Shown here: piece by piece, positions 36,482 through 45,094 of the stretch | How the letters are laid out: each line of letters starts with the position of its first letter | Numbering within the stretch: the first letter of the stretch is position 1 | NCBI GenBank assembly: GCA_963742305.1 | Contig: CAVULN010000053.1 | Span: forward strand, 124,001 to 188,000 | Source of the DNA: Roseiarcus sp963742305 | GTDB lineage: Bacteria; Pseudomonadota; Alphaproteobacteria; Rhizobiales; Beijerinckiaceae | Direction: 5' to 3' | DNA length: 64,000 nucleotides | The notes under the pieces: model-generated | Databases searched by the model: none | What the model saw: only the letters and a program-made list of their open reading frames with translations | What the model was told of the DNA's origin: nothing | Position numbers and translations under genes: made by a program

Positions 36482-37171
36482 ATGCCGGGAGCGGAATCGC
36501 ACTACGTCCAGCGCACCGCCTGGCTCAGGGCCGCGGTGCTCGGCGCCAATGACGGGATCATCTCGACCGCCAGCCTGATCATGGGGGTCGCGGCGGCGAC
36601 CGGAGCGCGCACCGACATTCTCACCGCCGCGGTCGCCGGCTGGGCGGCGGGCGCGATGTCGATGGCGGCGGGCGAATATGTCTCCGTCAGTTCGCAGGCC
36701 GACTCCGAGGCGGCGGACCTGGCGCGCGAACAGCGCGCGCTCAGCGAGCAGCCGGCCGAGGAGAGGCAGGAGCTCGCCCATATCTACGAAGACCGCGGCC
36801 TGAAGCCGAGGCTGGCGCGCCAGGTCGCTGGCCAGCTTATGGCCAAGGACGCGCTCGCCGCTCACGCGCGCGACGAGCTTGGCCTGAACGAGCGCGCTCA
36901 GCCCAGGCCGATTCAGGCCGCCTTCACCTCGGCTCTCGCCTTCTCGGTCGGCGCCGCATTGCCGACGCTGACGGCGTTTCTCGCCCCGCAGGGCGCGATC
37001 ATTAAAGCCGTCCCCGCCGCCGCGCTGGTTTTTCTGATTGCGCTCGGCGCGCTTGGCGCCTGGGCGGGCGGCGCGCCGACCTTCAAGCCCGCGCTCAGGG
37101 TCGGCTTCTGGGGCGCGCTGGCCATGGCGGTGACGGCGGGGATCGGCGCCATGATCGGCAAGGCGGTCTAG
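36482..37171 (+). CDS. VIT1/CCC1-family metal transporter
   Basis: A 229-residue membrane protein. The N-terminal helix LRAAVLGANDGIISTASLIM carries the family signature GANDGI, followed by AGWAAGAMSMAAGEYVSVSSQ, a conserved membrane stretch. A cytosolic Glu-rich region (AREQRALSEQPAEERQELAH) matches the metal-binding helix domain of VIT1. Three more helices complete the protein. Family members move iron or manganese across membranes. GGAG lies just before the ATG. Confidence 0.9.
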   Translation: MPGAESHYVQRTAWLRAAVLGANDGIISTASLIMGVAAATGARTDILTAAVAGWAAGAMSMAAGEYVSVSSQADSEAADLAREQRALSEQPAEERQELAHIYEDRGLKPRLARQVAGQLMAKDALAAHARDELGLNERAQPRPIQAAFTSALAFSVGAALPTLTAFLAPQGAIIKAVPAAALVFLIALGALGAWAGGAPTFKPALRVGFWGALAMAVTAGIGAMIGKAV

Positions 37172-37205
37172 GCCCGGGGCCTGACCGACGGAAGCGCGCC
37201 CGGCC

Positions 37206-39470
37206 CTATTTCGGACAGGGCGGCAGACCGGGCCTGCCACAAGCCGGAGGCTGCCCCGCAGGCGGGTGCGGACGGACCGCCGGCGGGGCGCGCGGCGCAG
37301 GCGGCGTTGGGCGAAGCGCCGCAGGCGCGGCCGCCGCGGCTGGCGGATGCACTGCGGGCGCCGGTGGAGCGTGAAGCGCCGGCGCCGCGGCCGGCCTTGG
37401 CGCCGCAGGCGCGGAGGCGCCCGGGTGCGGCGCGACGCCCGGCTTTGGGGCCAGAGCGGGGGCGGGCGCCGGCGGAGCATGAACGGCAGGCACGGGCGCC
37501 GGCGGAGCATGAACAGCAGGGGCGGGCGCCGGTGGAGCATGAACGGCAGGCGCTGGCGCCGGCGGAGCATGAACGGCAGGCGCGGGCGCCGGCGGAGCAT
37601 GAACGGCAGGGGCGGGCGCCGGCGGAGCATGAACGGCAGGCGCGGGCGCCGGTTTCGGCGCCGCAGGCACGGGGGCGCCCGGGCGCGGCGCGGGCGTGAG
37701 CGGAGACTTGGCCCCCGGAGCGCCCGCCGCGATCCCGGGGGGGCCGGGCTGCAGCGGACGAATTAGCCCCGGCATAGGGGAAACCGGGAGGGGCTTCATC
37801 GCCGGGCCGTGCTGGGCGGCCGGCGGTGGCGCGTTTGGCGTGGCGGCTGCAGGCGGCGGCGCTCCCGGTTTGCCCGGGGCGGCGCCGGGCGCGTCTCGGC
37901 TGGGAGGCCGGCCGAATGGCCGCAGAGGCTTGACGAAGGCGCCTCGTCCGGGAGGCGGCGCCGCGGCCGCGACCGGCGGCGGGGGCGCGACAGGCTTGAT
38001 GTTGGCGGGCAGCGGCGGCGGCGCGGGCGGCGGCCCCCGCCGCCCCGGCGCCCCGGGTGGAGACATGCGAGCTCCGGGCGGCGCAACGCCATCGCGGTGG
38101 TAGGGTCCGTGGAACCCGACCGCGCCGGCGGCCATGGGAATCGCGATTCCCAGCACCGGGAGCACCCCGATCTGAGGCGGCGGCGGAGGCGGGGGCAGGT
38201 CGCGCCAGTCGTCGTCCTCGACATAGACGTAAGGCGCGGGCGGGGGCGGCGGAGGCGGCCCGAAGTCGTCGAAAGCGTAAATCGGCCTCTCGTCGTAGAT
38301 GAGTTCGTCCGGAGGCGGCGGAGGGAGATTGGCGTAAGCCTCCGGCCGGAAATCAGGCGGCGGCTCGAACGCGGCCGACAGCATGGCGAGGCGGCGGCGT
38401 GCGTCGGGGACGTGCGGGCCCTTCGGATAGGCATGCAAATACGTCCAGTAGGCGCGGGGCGTGTCGGCATTGACGGTGCGGCGCCAATAGGCCGCTTCCC
38501 GCCGCACGGCGAGCATGGCGCGCACCCGCCGCGCCTGGTCCGAATGCGGATAGGCGGCGAGGAACTCGCGATAGCCCGCGATCGTGTCCCGATCGAGCGC
38601 CGCGGCGTAGGCTTCCGCCGCCGACAGCGCGGCCATCTCGCGGCGATCGGTCGGGGGCGGCGGCGGGGCTGGCGGGGGCGGCGCGTCGGCGGCGCGTTCG
38701 AAGATGAAGTAAGGCCCGGCGAGCTTGGAGGCGCTCCAGGGGACGAGCGCTCCTTCGGTCTGCGTATTGACCAGCACGCGCGTCTGGTCGAACGCCTGGG
38801 CGATATCGACGCCGCCCTGGCGGATCGCGCCGGCGAGGGCCTTGGCGTAGACACCGTAGGGGCCTTCCTCGTCGCCTGCGAGCGTGCCGGGGGCCGCATT
38901 GAAGGCGATCAGTTCTCCCGCTTCCGGATCTACCAGAGCGAGCCCCGGCGCGAGCGGCGAGCCCTGAGCGGCGTAAGGGTTGGCGCGCGCGGCGTCGAGC
39001 ACGATCACGCGAGCCTGTCCGGGCGTCGCGGCGAGCGCGTGACTGAAGTCCGAAATGCGGATCGCTTCGATGGGAACGTCGGCGTCGCGATTAATCCGGG
39101 CGTCCACCGGCACGAAATAATTGTCGCCGTTATACTGAACCCCGCGGCCTGCGAGATAGACAAAGGCCTGCATGTCGGGACCGGCTGCGGTCGCCTTTTC
39201 CAAGAAATCGCGAAGGGCGCCGCGTAGGGATTGGCCGTCGAGGTCGCGCGCCCCCACGACGTCGAACCCCGCCGCCTGCAACGTCTGGGCAATAAGACCC
39301 GCATCGTTGGCGGGCGTCGCCAGCGCGGCGTCGCGATACGTCGCGTTCCCGATGACAAGGGCGATGCGCGGATTGACCGCCGTCTGCTGCGCGTCGGCGA
39401 CGGTCCGCGCAAGAAGAGCGGAAAGCACAACAACAATCGCGGCGCAAAGGGCTCTCAGGCGTGCGCTCAT
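37206..39470 (-). CDS. Caspase-fold (peptidase C14) protein lacking catalytic His and Cys, with Pro/Ala-rich tail
   Basis: 754 residues. Residues 1-28 form a signal peptide. Residues 33-250 form a caspase-like p20 domain (RIALVIGNATYRDAALATPA, AGFDVVGARDLDG). In active relatives the His lies in YAGHG and the Cys in DACRNNP; here the same places read LAGRGVQYNGDNYFVPVDA and LDAARANPY. Both catalytic residues are therefore replaced, so a pseudo-caspase is inferred. The second half is low complexity: Pro runs, Gly/Pro segments, and six copies of APAPAVHAPP. It is exported and may serve as a scaffold or binding protein. Confidence 0.8.
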   Translation of the reverse strand: MSARLRALCAAIVVVLSALLARTVADAQQTAVNPRIALVIGNATYRDAALATPANDAGLIAQTLQAAGFDVVGARDLDGQSLRGALRDFLEKATAAGPDMQAFVYLAGRGVQYNGDNYFVPVDARINRDADVPIEAIRISDFSHALAATPGQARVIVLDAARANPYAAQGSPLAPGLALVDPEAGELIAFNAAPGTLAGDEEGPYGVYAKALAGAIRQGGVDIAQAFDQTRVLVNTQTEGALVPWSASKLAGPYFIFERAADAPPPPAPPPPPTDRREMAALSAAEAYAAALDRDTIAGYREFLAAYPHSDQARRVRAMLAVRREAAYWRRTVNADTPRAYWTYLHAYPKGPHVPDARRRLAMLSAAFEPPPDFRPEAYANLPPPPPDELIYDERPIYAFDDFGPPPPPPPAPYVYVEDDDWRDLPPPPPPPQIGVLPVLGIAIPMAAGAVGFHGPYHRDGVAPPGARMSPPGAPGRRGPPPAPPPLPANIKPVAPPPPVAAAAPPPGRGAFVKPLRPFGRPPSRDAPGAAPGKPGAPPPAAATPNAPPPAAQHGPAMKPLPVSPMPGLIRPLQPGPPGIAAGAPGAKSPLTPAPRPGAPVPAAPKPAPAPAVHAPPAPAPAVHAPPAPAPAVHAPPAPAPAVHAPPAPAPAVHAPPAPVPAVHAPPAPAPALAPKPGVAPHPGASAPAAPRPAAAPALHAPPAPAVHPPAAAAAPAALRPTPPAPRAPPAVRPHPPAGQPPACGRPGLPPCPK
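37471..37650. repeat. Six 30-bp tandem repeats in the pseudo-caspase gene
   Basis: The 30-base unit beginning GGCGGAGCATGAACGGCAGG occurs six times with few changes. It codes for a ten-residue Ala/Pro/His unit on the minus strand. There are no spacers, so it is not a CRISPR array. Confidence 0.95.
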
Positions 39471-39579
39471 TCTGCTCCCCGGTCGAAGAACGCCGATAGG
39501 ACGTCTGGCGCCGTGATTCGTTCCCGTCGGCCTGGGCGATATTGTCGCTTCGTGTCCAAACCGTGTCGCGGCCGCGGGT

Positions 39580-40383
39580 TCAGGTCACCGTCTCGGCGCT
39601 GTAGCGGGCAATGAGGCCGTTGCGGATCACCGAGCGATAGACGGCGAAGAAGAAGAAGCACGACAGCGCGAGATAGAGAATCGCGAGCGCGCCCCCGATG
39701 ACGAGGCGATCCCAGGGCGGAGCTTCGCCAGCGACCACCGCGCGCATGCCCTCGAACACGTAAGAGGGGGGCAGGATGGCGGAGATCGCCCGCATCCATC
39801 CGGGCAGGATCGCGATCGGATAGAGCACGCCGGCGAAGGGCGAGATCACCATCGGAATCGGCCAGATGAGCCACTCCGAGGTGGGGCCGAGCCTCAGCAC
39901 CAGGGCGGAAGCGGCGACGCCGAGCGCAATGCCGGTGATGAACAGCACCATCAGAAAGGGCGCGAGCGCCGCCCCATAGACCAGAAAGGAGAGCCCGAAC
40001 GCAGCTTGCGCCAGAATGAGCATGACGACGAGGCTGAGGAGCGAGGTGGTCACCGCCACGATCAGAAGCCCGGCCAGATATTCGGAGGTCCGCAAGGGAG
40101 AGGCGAACAGGTTGAGGAAATTGCGGGTCCAGACGTCCTCGAACAGGGCCATCGTCAGTTGCTGCATGACTCGGGTGAGAAAGTCCCACAGGAGCACGGC
40201 GCCGAGCAGCGCCGGCACGAAATTGAAGCCCGCGTGCGACACCGAATTGAGGTAGCGGGTCATGAAACCCCAGATCAGGATGTCGACCGCGACGAAGATG
40301 AAGATGGGAAAGACGCGCTGCGGAGAGCCGCGATAGAGATAGGCCATCCTGACCACGACGGCGCCGATGCGCGAGGCGTTCAT
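39580..40383 (-). CDS. ABC-2 type transporter permease
   Basis: A 267-residue membrane protein with about six helices. The family features include IFIFVAVDILIWGFMTRYL, LLGAVLLWDFLTRVMQQLT, and the conserved FLNLFASPLRTSEYLAGLL of drug or polysaccharide exporters. The ATG at 40383 (MNASRIGAVVVRMAYLYR) overlaps the stop of the ATPase gene by four bases. The pair forms an ABC exporter of unknown substrate. Confidence 0.88.
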   Translation of the reverse strand: MNASRIGAVVVRMAYLYRGSPQRVFPIFIFVAVDILIWGFMTRYLNSVSHAGFNFVPALLGAVLLWDFLTRVMQQLTMALFEDVWTRNFLNLFASPLRTSEYLAGLLIVAVTTSLLSLVVMLILAQAAFGLSFLVYGAALAPFLMVLFITGIALGVAASALVLRLGPTSEWLIWPIPMVISPFAGVLYPIAILPGWMRAISAILPPSYVFEGMRAVVAGEAPPWDRLVIGGALAILYLALSCFFFFAVYRSVIRNGLIARYSAETVT

Positions 40384-41177
40384 CGCGCGGCTCCGCCGTG
40401 GAGCGCCTCGTGCGCGACAGTGACGAAGAGATCGTCGAGGCTCGCCGCGCCATGCTCCTCGGGCAGCGTCTTCGGATCGCCCTCGAGCACGATCCGCCCG
40501 TGCGACAGGAACAGCACCCGGTCGCACACCGCCTGCACTTCAACCATATTGTGGCTTGTCCACAACACCCCGCAGAGACCATTGTCGACGAATTTGGCGA
40601 TGCCGGCGCGAATGTCGCGCGCGCTGGAAGGATCGATCGAGGCGGTGGGTTCGTCGAGCAGGAGGAGGCGCGGGCGGTTGAGCATCGCCTTGGCGAGGGA
40701 GAGGCGCGTCTGCTCGCCGGACGAGAGCAGCCCCGCCTTGGTCCGCCGGAAGCGGAGGAGATCATAGACAAGAAGCATCTTCTCGATGCGCGCCTTGAGG
40801 TCCTTCACGGCATACAGCATGCCGAACACGCGCAGGTTCTGCTCGACGGTGAGATTGCCGGGCAGCGGCGCGTAGACGGCGGCGAAATTGGTGGACGACA
40901 AAGCCTTGCTGCGGTCGGCGGCGAGGTCGACGCCCTCGATCTCGATCCGGCCGCCATCCGGCTCGAGGACCCCTAAGATCATGTTGATCGTCGTCGTCTT
41001 GCCGGCGCCGTTCGGGCCGAGAAGGCCGAGGATCTCGCCGGGCGCGACGGAAAAGCTGACCCCGTCCACGGCTTTCACGCCGCCGAACGACTTTTCCAGG
41101 CGCTCGACCTTGAGGATCGCGGGCGGCGGGGGACAACTCATTCGCGCGCTGGTATCAGACAGTCCGCCGGGGCGCAT
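40380..41177 (-). CDS. ABC exporter ATP-binding protein
   Basis: A 265-residue ABC ATPase with Walker A LLGPNGAGKTTTINMILGV, signature LLSSGEQTRLSLAKAMLNRP and Walker B LLLLDEPTASIDPS, followed by the H-loop WTSHNMVE. It energises the permease with which it overlaps. An ATG at 41141 (MSCPPPPAILKVERLEK) is an alternative start, as neither has a strong ribosome site. Confidence 0.92.
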   Translation of the reverse strand: MRPGGLSDTSARMSCPPPPAILKVERLEKSFGGVKAVDGVSFSVAPGEILGLLGPNGAGKTTTINMILGVLEPDGGRIEIEGVDLAADRSKALSSTNFAAVYAPLPGNLTVEQNLRVFGMLYAVKDLKARIEKMLLVYDLLRFRRTKAGLLSSGEQTRLSLAKAMLNRPRLLLLDEPTASIDPSSARDIRAGIAKFVDNGLCGVLWTSHNMVEVQAVCDRVLFLSHGRIVLEGDPKTLPEEHGAASLDDLFVTVAHEALHGGAAR

Positions 41178-41213
41178 CCCTGAAAACCCCTGACCGGGCT
41201 GAGATTGCGCGCT

Positions 41214-42431
41214 TCATGCGAAAAGGTCGAGGGTGAACAATTCCTGCGGCCGGCCGACGCCACGCAGCGCGAAGCGTCCGACAGAAGCGAACGAACGGCG
41301 CTCATCGGCGCAGGATTCCGCGAACGCCGCCGACAGCAGGATCGGCTGGTCCACCGACCGGCACATCGCCGCGATCCGGCTCACTTCGTTGACTGCGGGC
41401 CCGACCACGGTGAAATCGAGCCGCTCCTTGCTGCCGATGTTGCCGTAGAACACCTCGCCGAGGTGGAGCCCGAGATACATGTCGGTCGCCGGCAGGCCCT
41501 TCTCGAACCGGCGCCCGTTCAGGGCCGCCACCGCCTCCTGCGCGGCCCGGGCGGCGTCGAGCGCCGCGGCGCAGGCGCGGTTTCGCTCCTCGGCCGGGAA
41601 AATGGCGAGCACGCCGTCGCCGATCAGCTTGAGCACGTCGCCTGAATGCTCCTGGATCGACGAGACGATCGCCTCGGCATAGTCATTGAGCAGCGGAATG
41701 ATCTCCTCCGGCGCCGCCGTGTCGGCGATGCGCGTGTAGTTGCGCAAGTCGCTGAACCAGAGCACCGTCTTGATCCGGTCGGTCACGCCGCGCTCGATCC
41801 GGCCCCTGAGCACCCGCCGGCCGGCGTCCCGCCCGAGATAGGTCTCGACTAGGGTCTCGGCGATCCGGGCGAGAGAGGCGGACTTGATCGCCAGCCCGAG
41901 GAACGGCGTGAGCCGCTTGAGCGCGCCGATCTCCTCGTCGGTGAAGCCCTCGGCGCGATCGGTCATCCACATGGAATACACGCAATCCATTTCGCCGATT
42001 ACGCCGTCCTCGGCGAAGCGGTTGATGATCGCGACATAGTCGGTGAGCTTGGCTTCGCGAAGCTCGGCGAGAGACGGAAACTCGGCTTCGGCCTCCGCGG
42101 TCAAACGCAGGCGCAACAGCGATTCGCCGCTGGTGAAGAGCCGGTAGAGAGGGCTCGTCCGCCAGCGTTCGGCGGCCTCCCCCTCGGCGGTTCGCCCGTA
42201 TTCGGTCAGGGTTGCTTCCGGCTTTTCCTTTTCCCAGCGAAACGCGCGGCCCTCGTGAATGGGGTGGAGCGTGTCGACCAGCACGAGCGAGCGCGCGAGC
42301 GGCAGGCCGCCCGCGACCGCGCGGCTGCAGAACCCCTCGACCAGGGCGGTTTCACTCCGTCCCTCGAGGCCCGCTTTGGCGAGCCAGGTTGCAAGCTTGG
42401 CGATCTCGGCCTCGGTCATGGAAACGATCAT
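41214..42431 (-). CDS. Class III adenylate/guanylate cyclase
   Basis: About 405 residues. The N-terminal 200 residues form a sensor-like region without obvious membrane helices. The cyclase domain shows VLWFSDLRNYTRIADTA (first metal Asp), VLKLIGDGVLAIFPAE (second Asp) and LHLGEVFYGNIGSKERLDFT. This is the common rhizobial type that follows a GAF-like region. It would make cAMP from ATP. A second ATG at 42419 is a possible start. Confidence 0.87.
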   Translation of the reverse strand: MIVSMTEAEIAKLATWLAKAGLEGRSETALVEGFCSRAVAGGLPLARSLVLVDTLHPIHEGRAFRWEKEKPEATLTEYGRTAEGEAAERWRTSPLYRLFTSGESLLRLRLTAEAEAEFPSLAELREAKLTDYVAIINRFAEDGVIGEMDCVYSMWMTDRAEGFTDEEIGALKRLTPFLGLAIKSASLARIAETLVETYLGRDAGRRVLRGRIERGVTDRIKTVLWFSDLRNYTRIADTAAPEEIIPLLNDYAEAIVSSIQEHSGDVLKLIGDGVLAIFPAEERNRACAAALDAARAAQEAVAALNGRRFEKGLPATDMYLGLHLGEVFYGNIGSKERLDFTVVGPAVNEVSRIAAMCRSVDQPILLSAAFAESCADERRSFASVGRFALRGVGRPQELFTLDLFA

Positions 42432-42728
42432 ACTTGGCGCCGGTTGCGAGGCCAATGCGCCGGCAGCGCAGCCAGCCTCGCGCGCGGAAACGACATACGG
42501 GCAATGTGGGCGACTTGTCCTTGCGTGCCGGAGTCGCTATTTGACCTCCAAGCCGGTTGCGCCACGTGAGGATCCGCAAGATTTTCCGTCAAGGGCCGGC
42601 GAAGGCGGGAACGATTGGGAGAGGCGGGCGCCGTCGACGCGCCGGTCGGCTGCCCCGCAAAATGGCTGGAGCGGTGCGCGCCAGGCGCCGTGTTATTCGA
42701 CCCACTCGAATTTCGAACGGAGTTTCGC

Positions 42729-43388
42729 ATGTCCCTTCGCATCAACGACGCCGCCCCCAACTTCACCGCCCAGACGACGACGGGGCCGATCGATTTCCAT
42801 CAGTGGATCGGCGACAAGTGGGCGATCCTGTTTTCGCACCCCAAGGACTTCACGCCGGTCTGCACCACCGAACTCGGCTATATGGCCAAGATCGAGCCAG
42901 AGTTCACCAAGCGCGGGGTCAAGCTGATCGGGCTCAGCGTCGACCCGAGCGAGGCCCATGAGCGCTGGCTTGCCGACATCGAGGAGACGCAGGGCGCTAA
43001 GGTCAACTATCCGATCATCGCCGACCACGACCTCAAGGTCTCCAAGCTCTACAACATGCTGCCCGCCGAGGAGCCTGGCACGTCCGAGGGCCGGACGCCG
43101 GCGACCAACCAGACCGTGCGCTCGGTCTACGTCATCGGCCCCGACAAGAAGATCAAGCTTACCCTGACCTATCCGATGAGCACCGGGCGCAACTTCGACG
43201 AGATCCTGCGCGTGGTCGATTCGCTCCAGCTCACCGCCAAGCACAAGGTCTCGACGCCGGTGAACTGGAAGCCGGGAGAGGACATCATCATTTCCGGCTC
43301 GGTCAGCGACGAGGAGGCCAAGAAGATGTTCCCGGAAGGCTGGCGGTCGCCGAAACCCTATATCCGGATCGCCAAGCAGCCGGCCTGA
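42729..43388 (+). CDS. 1-Cys peroxiredoxin (Prx6 type)
   Basis: A 219-residue peroxiredoxin. The peroxidatic cysteine is in HPKDFTPVCTTELG, residues 40-53, and the Prx6 C-terminal domain is present (VSTPVNWKPGEDIIISGSVS). It reduces hydrogen peroxide or organic hydroperoxides in the cytoplasm. The start is fixed by the usual MSLRINDAAPNFTAQT. A strong hairpin follows the stop. Confidence 0.93.
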   Translation: MSLRINDAAPNFTAQTTTGPIDFHQWIGDKWAILFSHPKDFTPVCTTELGYMAKIEPEFTKRGVKLIGLSVDPSEAHERWLADIEETQGAKVNYPIIADHDLKVSKLYNMLPAEEPGTSEGRTPATNQTVRSVYVIGPDKKIKLTLTYPMSTGRNFDEILRVVDSLQLTAKHKVSTPVNWKPGEDIIISGSVSDEEAKKMFPEGWRSPKPYIRIAKQPA

Positions 43389-43396
43389 ACCGGGAC

Positions 43397-43425
43397 GCGG
43401 CCGAAGAGAGGAAATCTTCGGCCGC
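43397..43425. terminator. Strong hairpin after the peroxiredoxin gene
   Basis: Eleven-base perfect arms GCGGCCGAAGA and TCTTCGGCCGC enclose a seven-base loop. No T-run follows, so termination strength is uncertain. Confidence 0.45.
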
Positions 43426-44025
43426 CGTATACGTCGCGGAGAGGCAGGCGGCGCTGCTCAAGACCATCCTCGTTCTCGCGCTCTTCGGCGCCGGCGCGAT
43501 TCTCCCTGCGAGATCGAAGGCGGACGACGCGGCCCTGACGGCGCAGTTGCAGCGGGTCCTCGACGCCTACGTCGAGCAGCGCGGACCGGTCGAGGGGCTG
43601 TCCGGCGCGGCGTTGCAAGTGGACCGCGGCGCCGGCCATCCGATCATCTCCGTCTTCTCCGGCGATGATGGGCTCGCGGACGCCGAGCCGATTGGCCCCG
43701 ACACGCTGTTTCAGATCGGCAGCAACACCAAGGAATTCACCGCCGCGCAGACCCTCAAGCTCGAAGCTGAGGGCAAGCTCAGAATTGATGACACGCTCGG
43801 CAAATGGCTGCCGCAATATCCGGCCTGGAAGGACGTGACCATCCGGTCGCTGCTTCAGATGACAAGCCCGATCCCCAACTATTCGGAGACGGTCGCGATC
43901 GGCGAGATCCAGGCCGCCGACATCCACGATCAGTTCAGCGACGAGGATCTGATCGGCTTCGTCGATCCAAAAAATGGCCAGCGTTTCCCGACGCAGCCGG
44001 GATGGTTCTTACGCCAACACCAACC

Positions 44026-44498
44026 AGGTTAACGCCAGTATTCTCTGGGGTTTGCTGGGTGTTTCAGGTCTCTACTCGCAACTCAACCCCTGAATAGACT
44101 TTTCCATCAAGGTCAACCCCTGCTGCCCGCGTGCTGGTACGGCGGAGGGGGGTAGCGTTGTGCTCCGCTATCGTGACTCAATAGTAGTGGTGGTGATGAT
44201 GGTGGTAATGGTAGTGGTGATGATGATAATGATGATGATAGTGGTGATGGTAATGATGATGGTCGGGCAAGTCCGCAGCGTAGGCGATTGAGGCAATTGG
44301 TGCGACTGCGACACCGATGGCTACCACGGTGGCGATCAGGATTTTCTTGATCATGGTCAAGGTCTCCAAATTTTAATCGAAGCCCCGCCAAGGGGGCATC
44401 GCCGTTGGACCTTGCTCAACTCGACCTGAACCGAGAGTGAACGGGATAAGCGTGGACGGCATTTATTGGGACCTGTCCCGCAATGGCGCAATTTTGAG
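44026..44498. mobile_element. Insertion of about 470 bp bounded by a 9-bp direct repeat
   Basis: ACACCAACC occurs at 44017-44025 and 44499-44507, exactly at the point where the serine hydrolase reading is broken. That is the pattern of a target-site duplication. The block carries a His-rich peptide gene on the minus strand and no transposase. Clear inverted ends were not found, so its type is unknown. Confidence 0.5.
44178..44354 (-). CDS. Small secreted histidine-rich protein
   Basis: 58 residues. MIKKILIATVVAIGVAVAPI begins a clear signal peptide ending at YAADLP. The mature part is almost only His and Tyr (HHHYHHHYHHHYHHHHYHYH). Such a peptide would bind nickel, zinc or copper in the periplasm. 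It lies within the block inserted in the serine hydrolase gene, so it may have come with the insertion. Confidence 0.65.
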   Translation of the reverse strand: MIKKILIATVVAIGVAVAPIASIAYAADLPDHHHYHHHYHHHYHHHHYHYHHHHHHYY

Positions 44499-45094
44499 AC
44501 ACCAACCGGAATCGTCGCGCTGACGGCGATGATCCTCGAGCCGCTCGGGCTCAAGGATACTTTCTACGCCAATGGGCCGCATCCCGGGCCCGCGGCGGCA
44601 GGCCCCGTCCTCTCGCGCGTTCCTCGCGCGCTCTTCCTGCTCGAGGACTGCCTCGACGACCCGCCGCAGCCGTGCCGCGTCTCGACGGTCGCGCCGCTGA
44701 TCGGCAAGGACATGCGGATGGGAAATCTGTCCTGGGCGGGAGCGGGGGGCGCCATCATCTCGAATCCGCGCGGCCTCGGTTCATGGATCCGCGCGCTGTT
44801 CGGGGGACGCGTGATTCCCGCGCAGCAGTTCGAGGTACTTTCTTGTGAAGGCGAAACCCTCGGCTTCCGGACAATCTTCGCCTATTGGCCGCAGTTCGAT
44901 CTTCTCATCACCGGTTCGGTCAACAGCCGCCCGCCGGATGGGGAGGACAAATTCGGTCCGGCCGTGATCGGCGGCGCATTCATGGCCTTGCAGGAGGCCG
45001 GGCTGCCGAACAGCGCTTCCAAACCCGCCGCAAAATAACTATAACGGCCGGTGGAGACGGCTGGGTTACAAGGCTGCGCGATAGGGAGCCGCCG

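Larger units (their letters stand above)
43456..45038 (+). pseudogene. Serine hydrolase (class C beta-lactamase-like), interrupted by an insertion
   Basis: The first part runs from a signal-like segment (LLKTILVLALFGAGAILPA) through the nucleophile motif FQIGSNTKEFTAAQ (SxxK, here SNTK) to the YANTN block (YxN motif). A block of about 470 bases then intervenes, and coding resumes with TAMILEPLGLKDTFYANGP and continues to KPAAK. Between the two parts a few residues are missing. No clear start codon is seen. The gene is therefore broken. A nine-base direct repeat marks the edges of the inserted block. Confidence 0.8.

Noticed and set aside
37471..37650. Possible CRISPR array
   Set aside because: Units are contiguous 30-mers without unique spacers and code for a regular decapeptide in a long gene.
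37206..42431. Pseudo-caspase, ABC exporter and cyclase as one new defence system
   Set aside because: All are on the minus strand, but there are separate gaps and no effector or sensor domain logic typical of defence islands; co-location alone is not enough.
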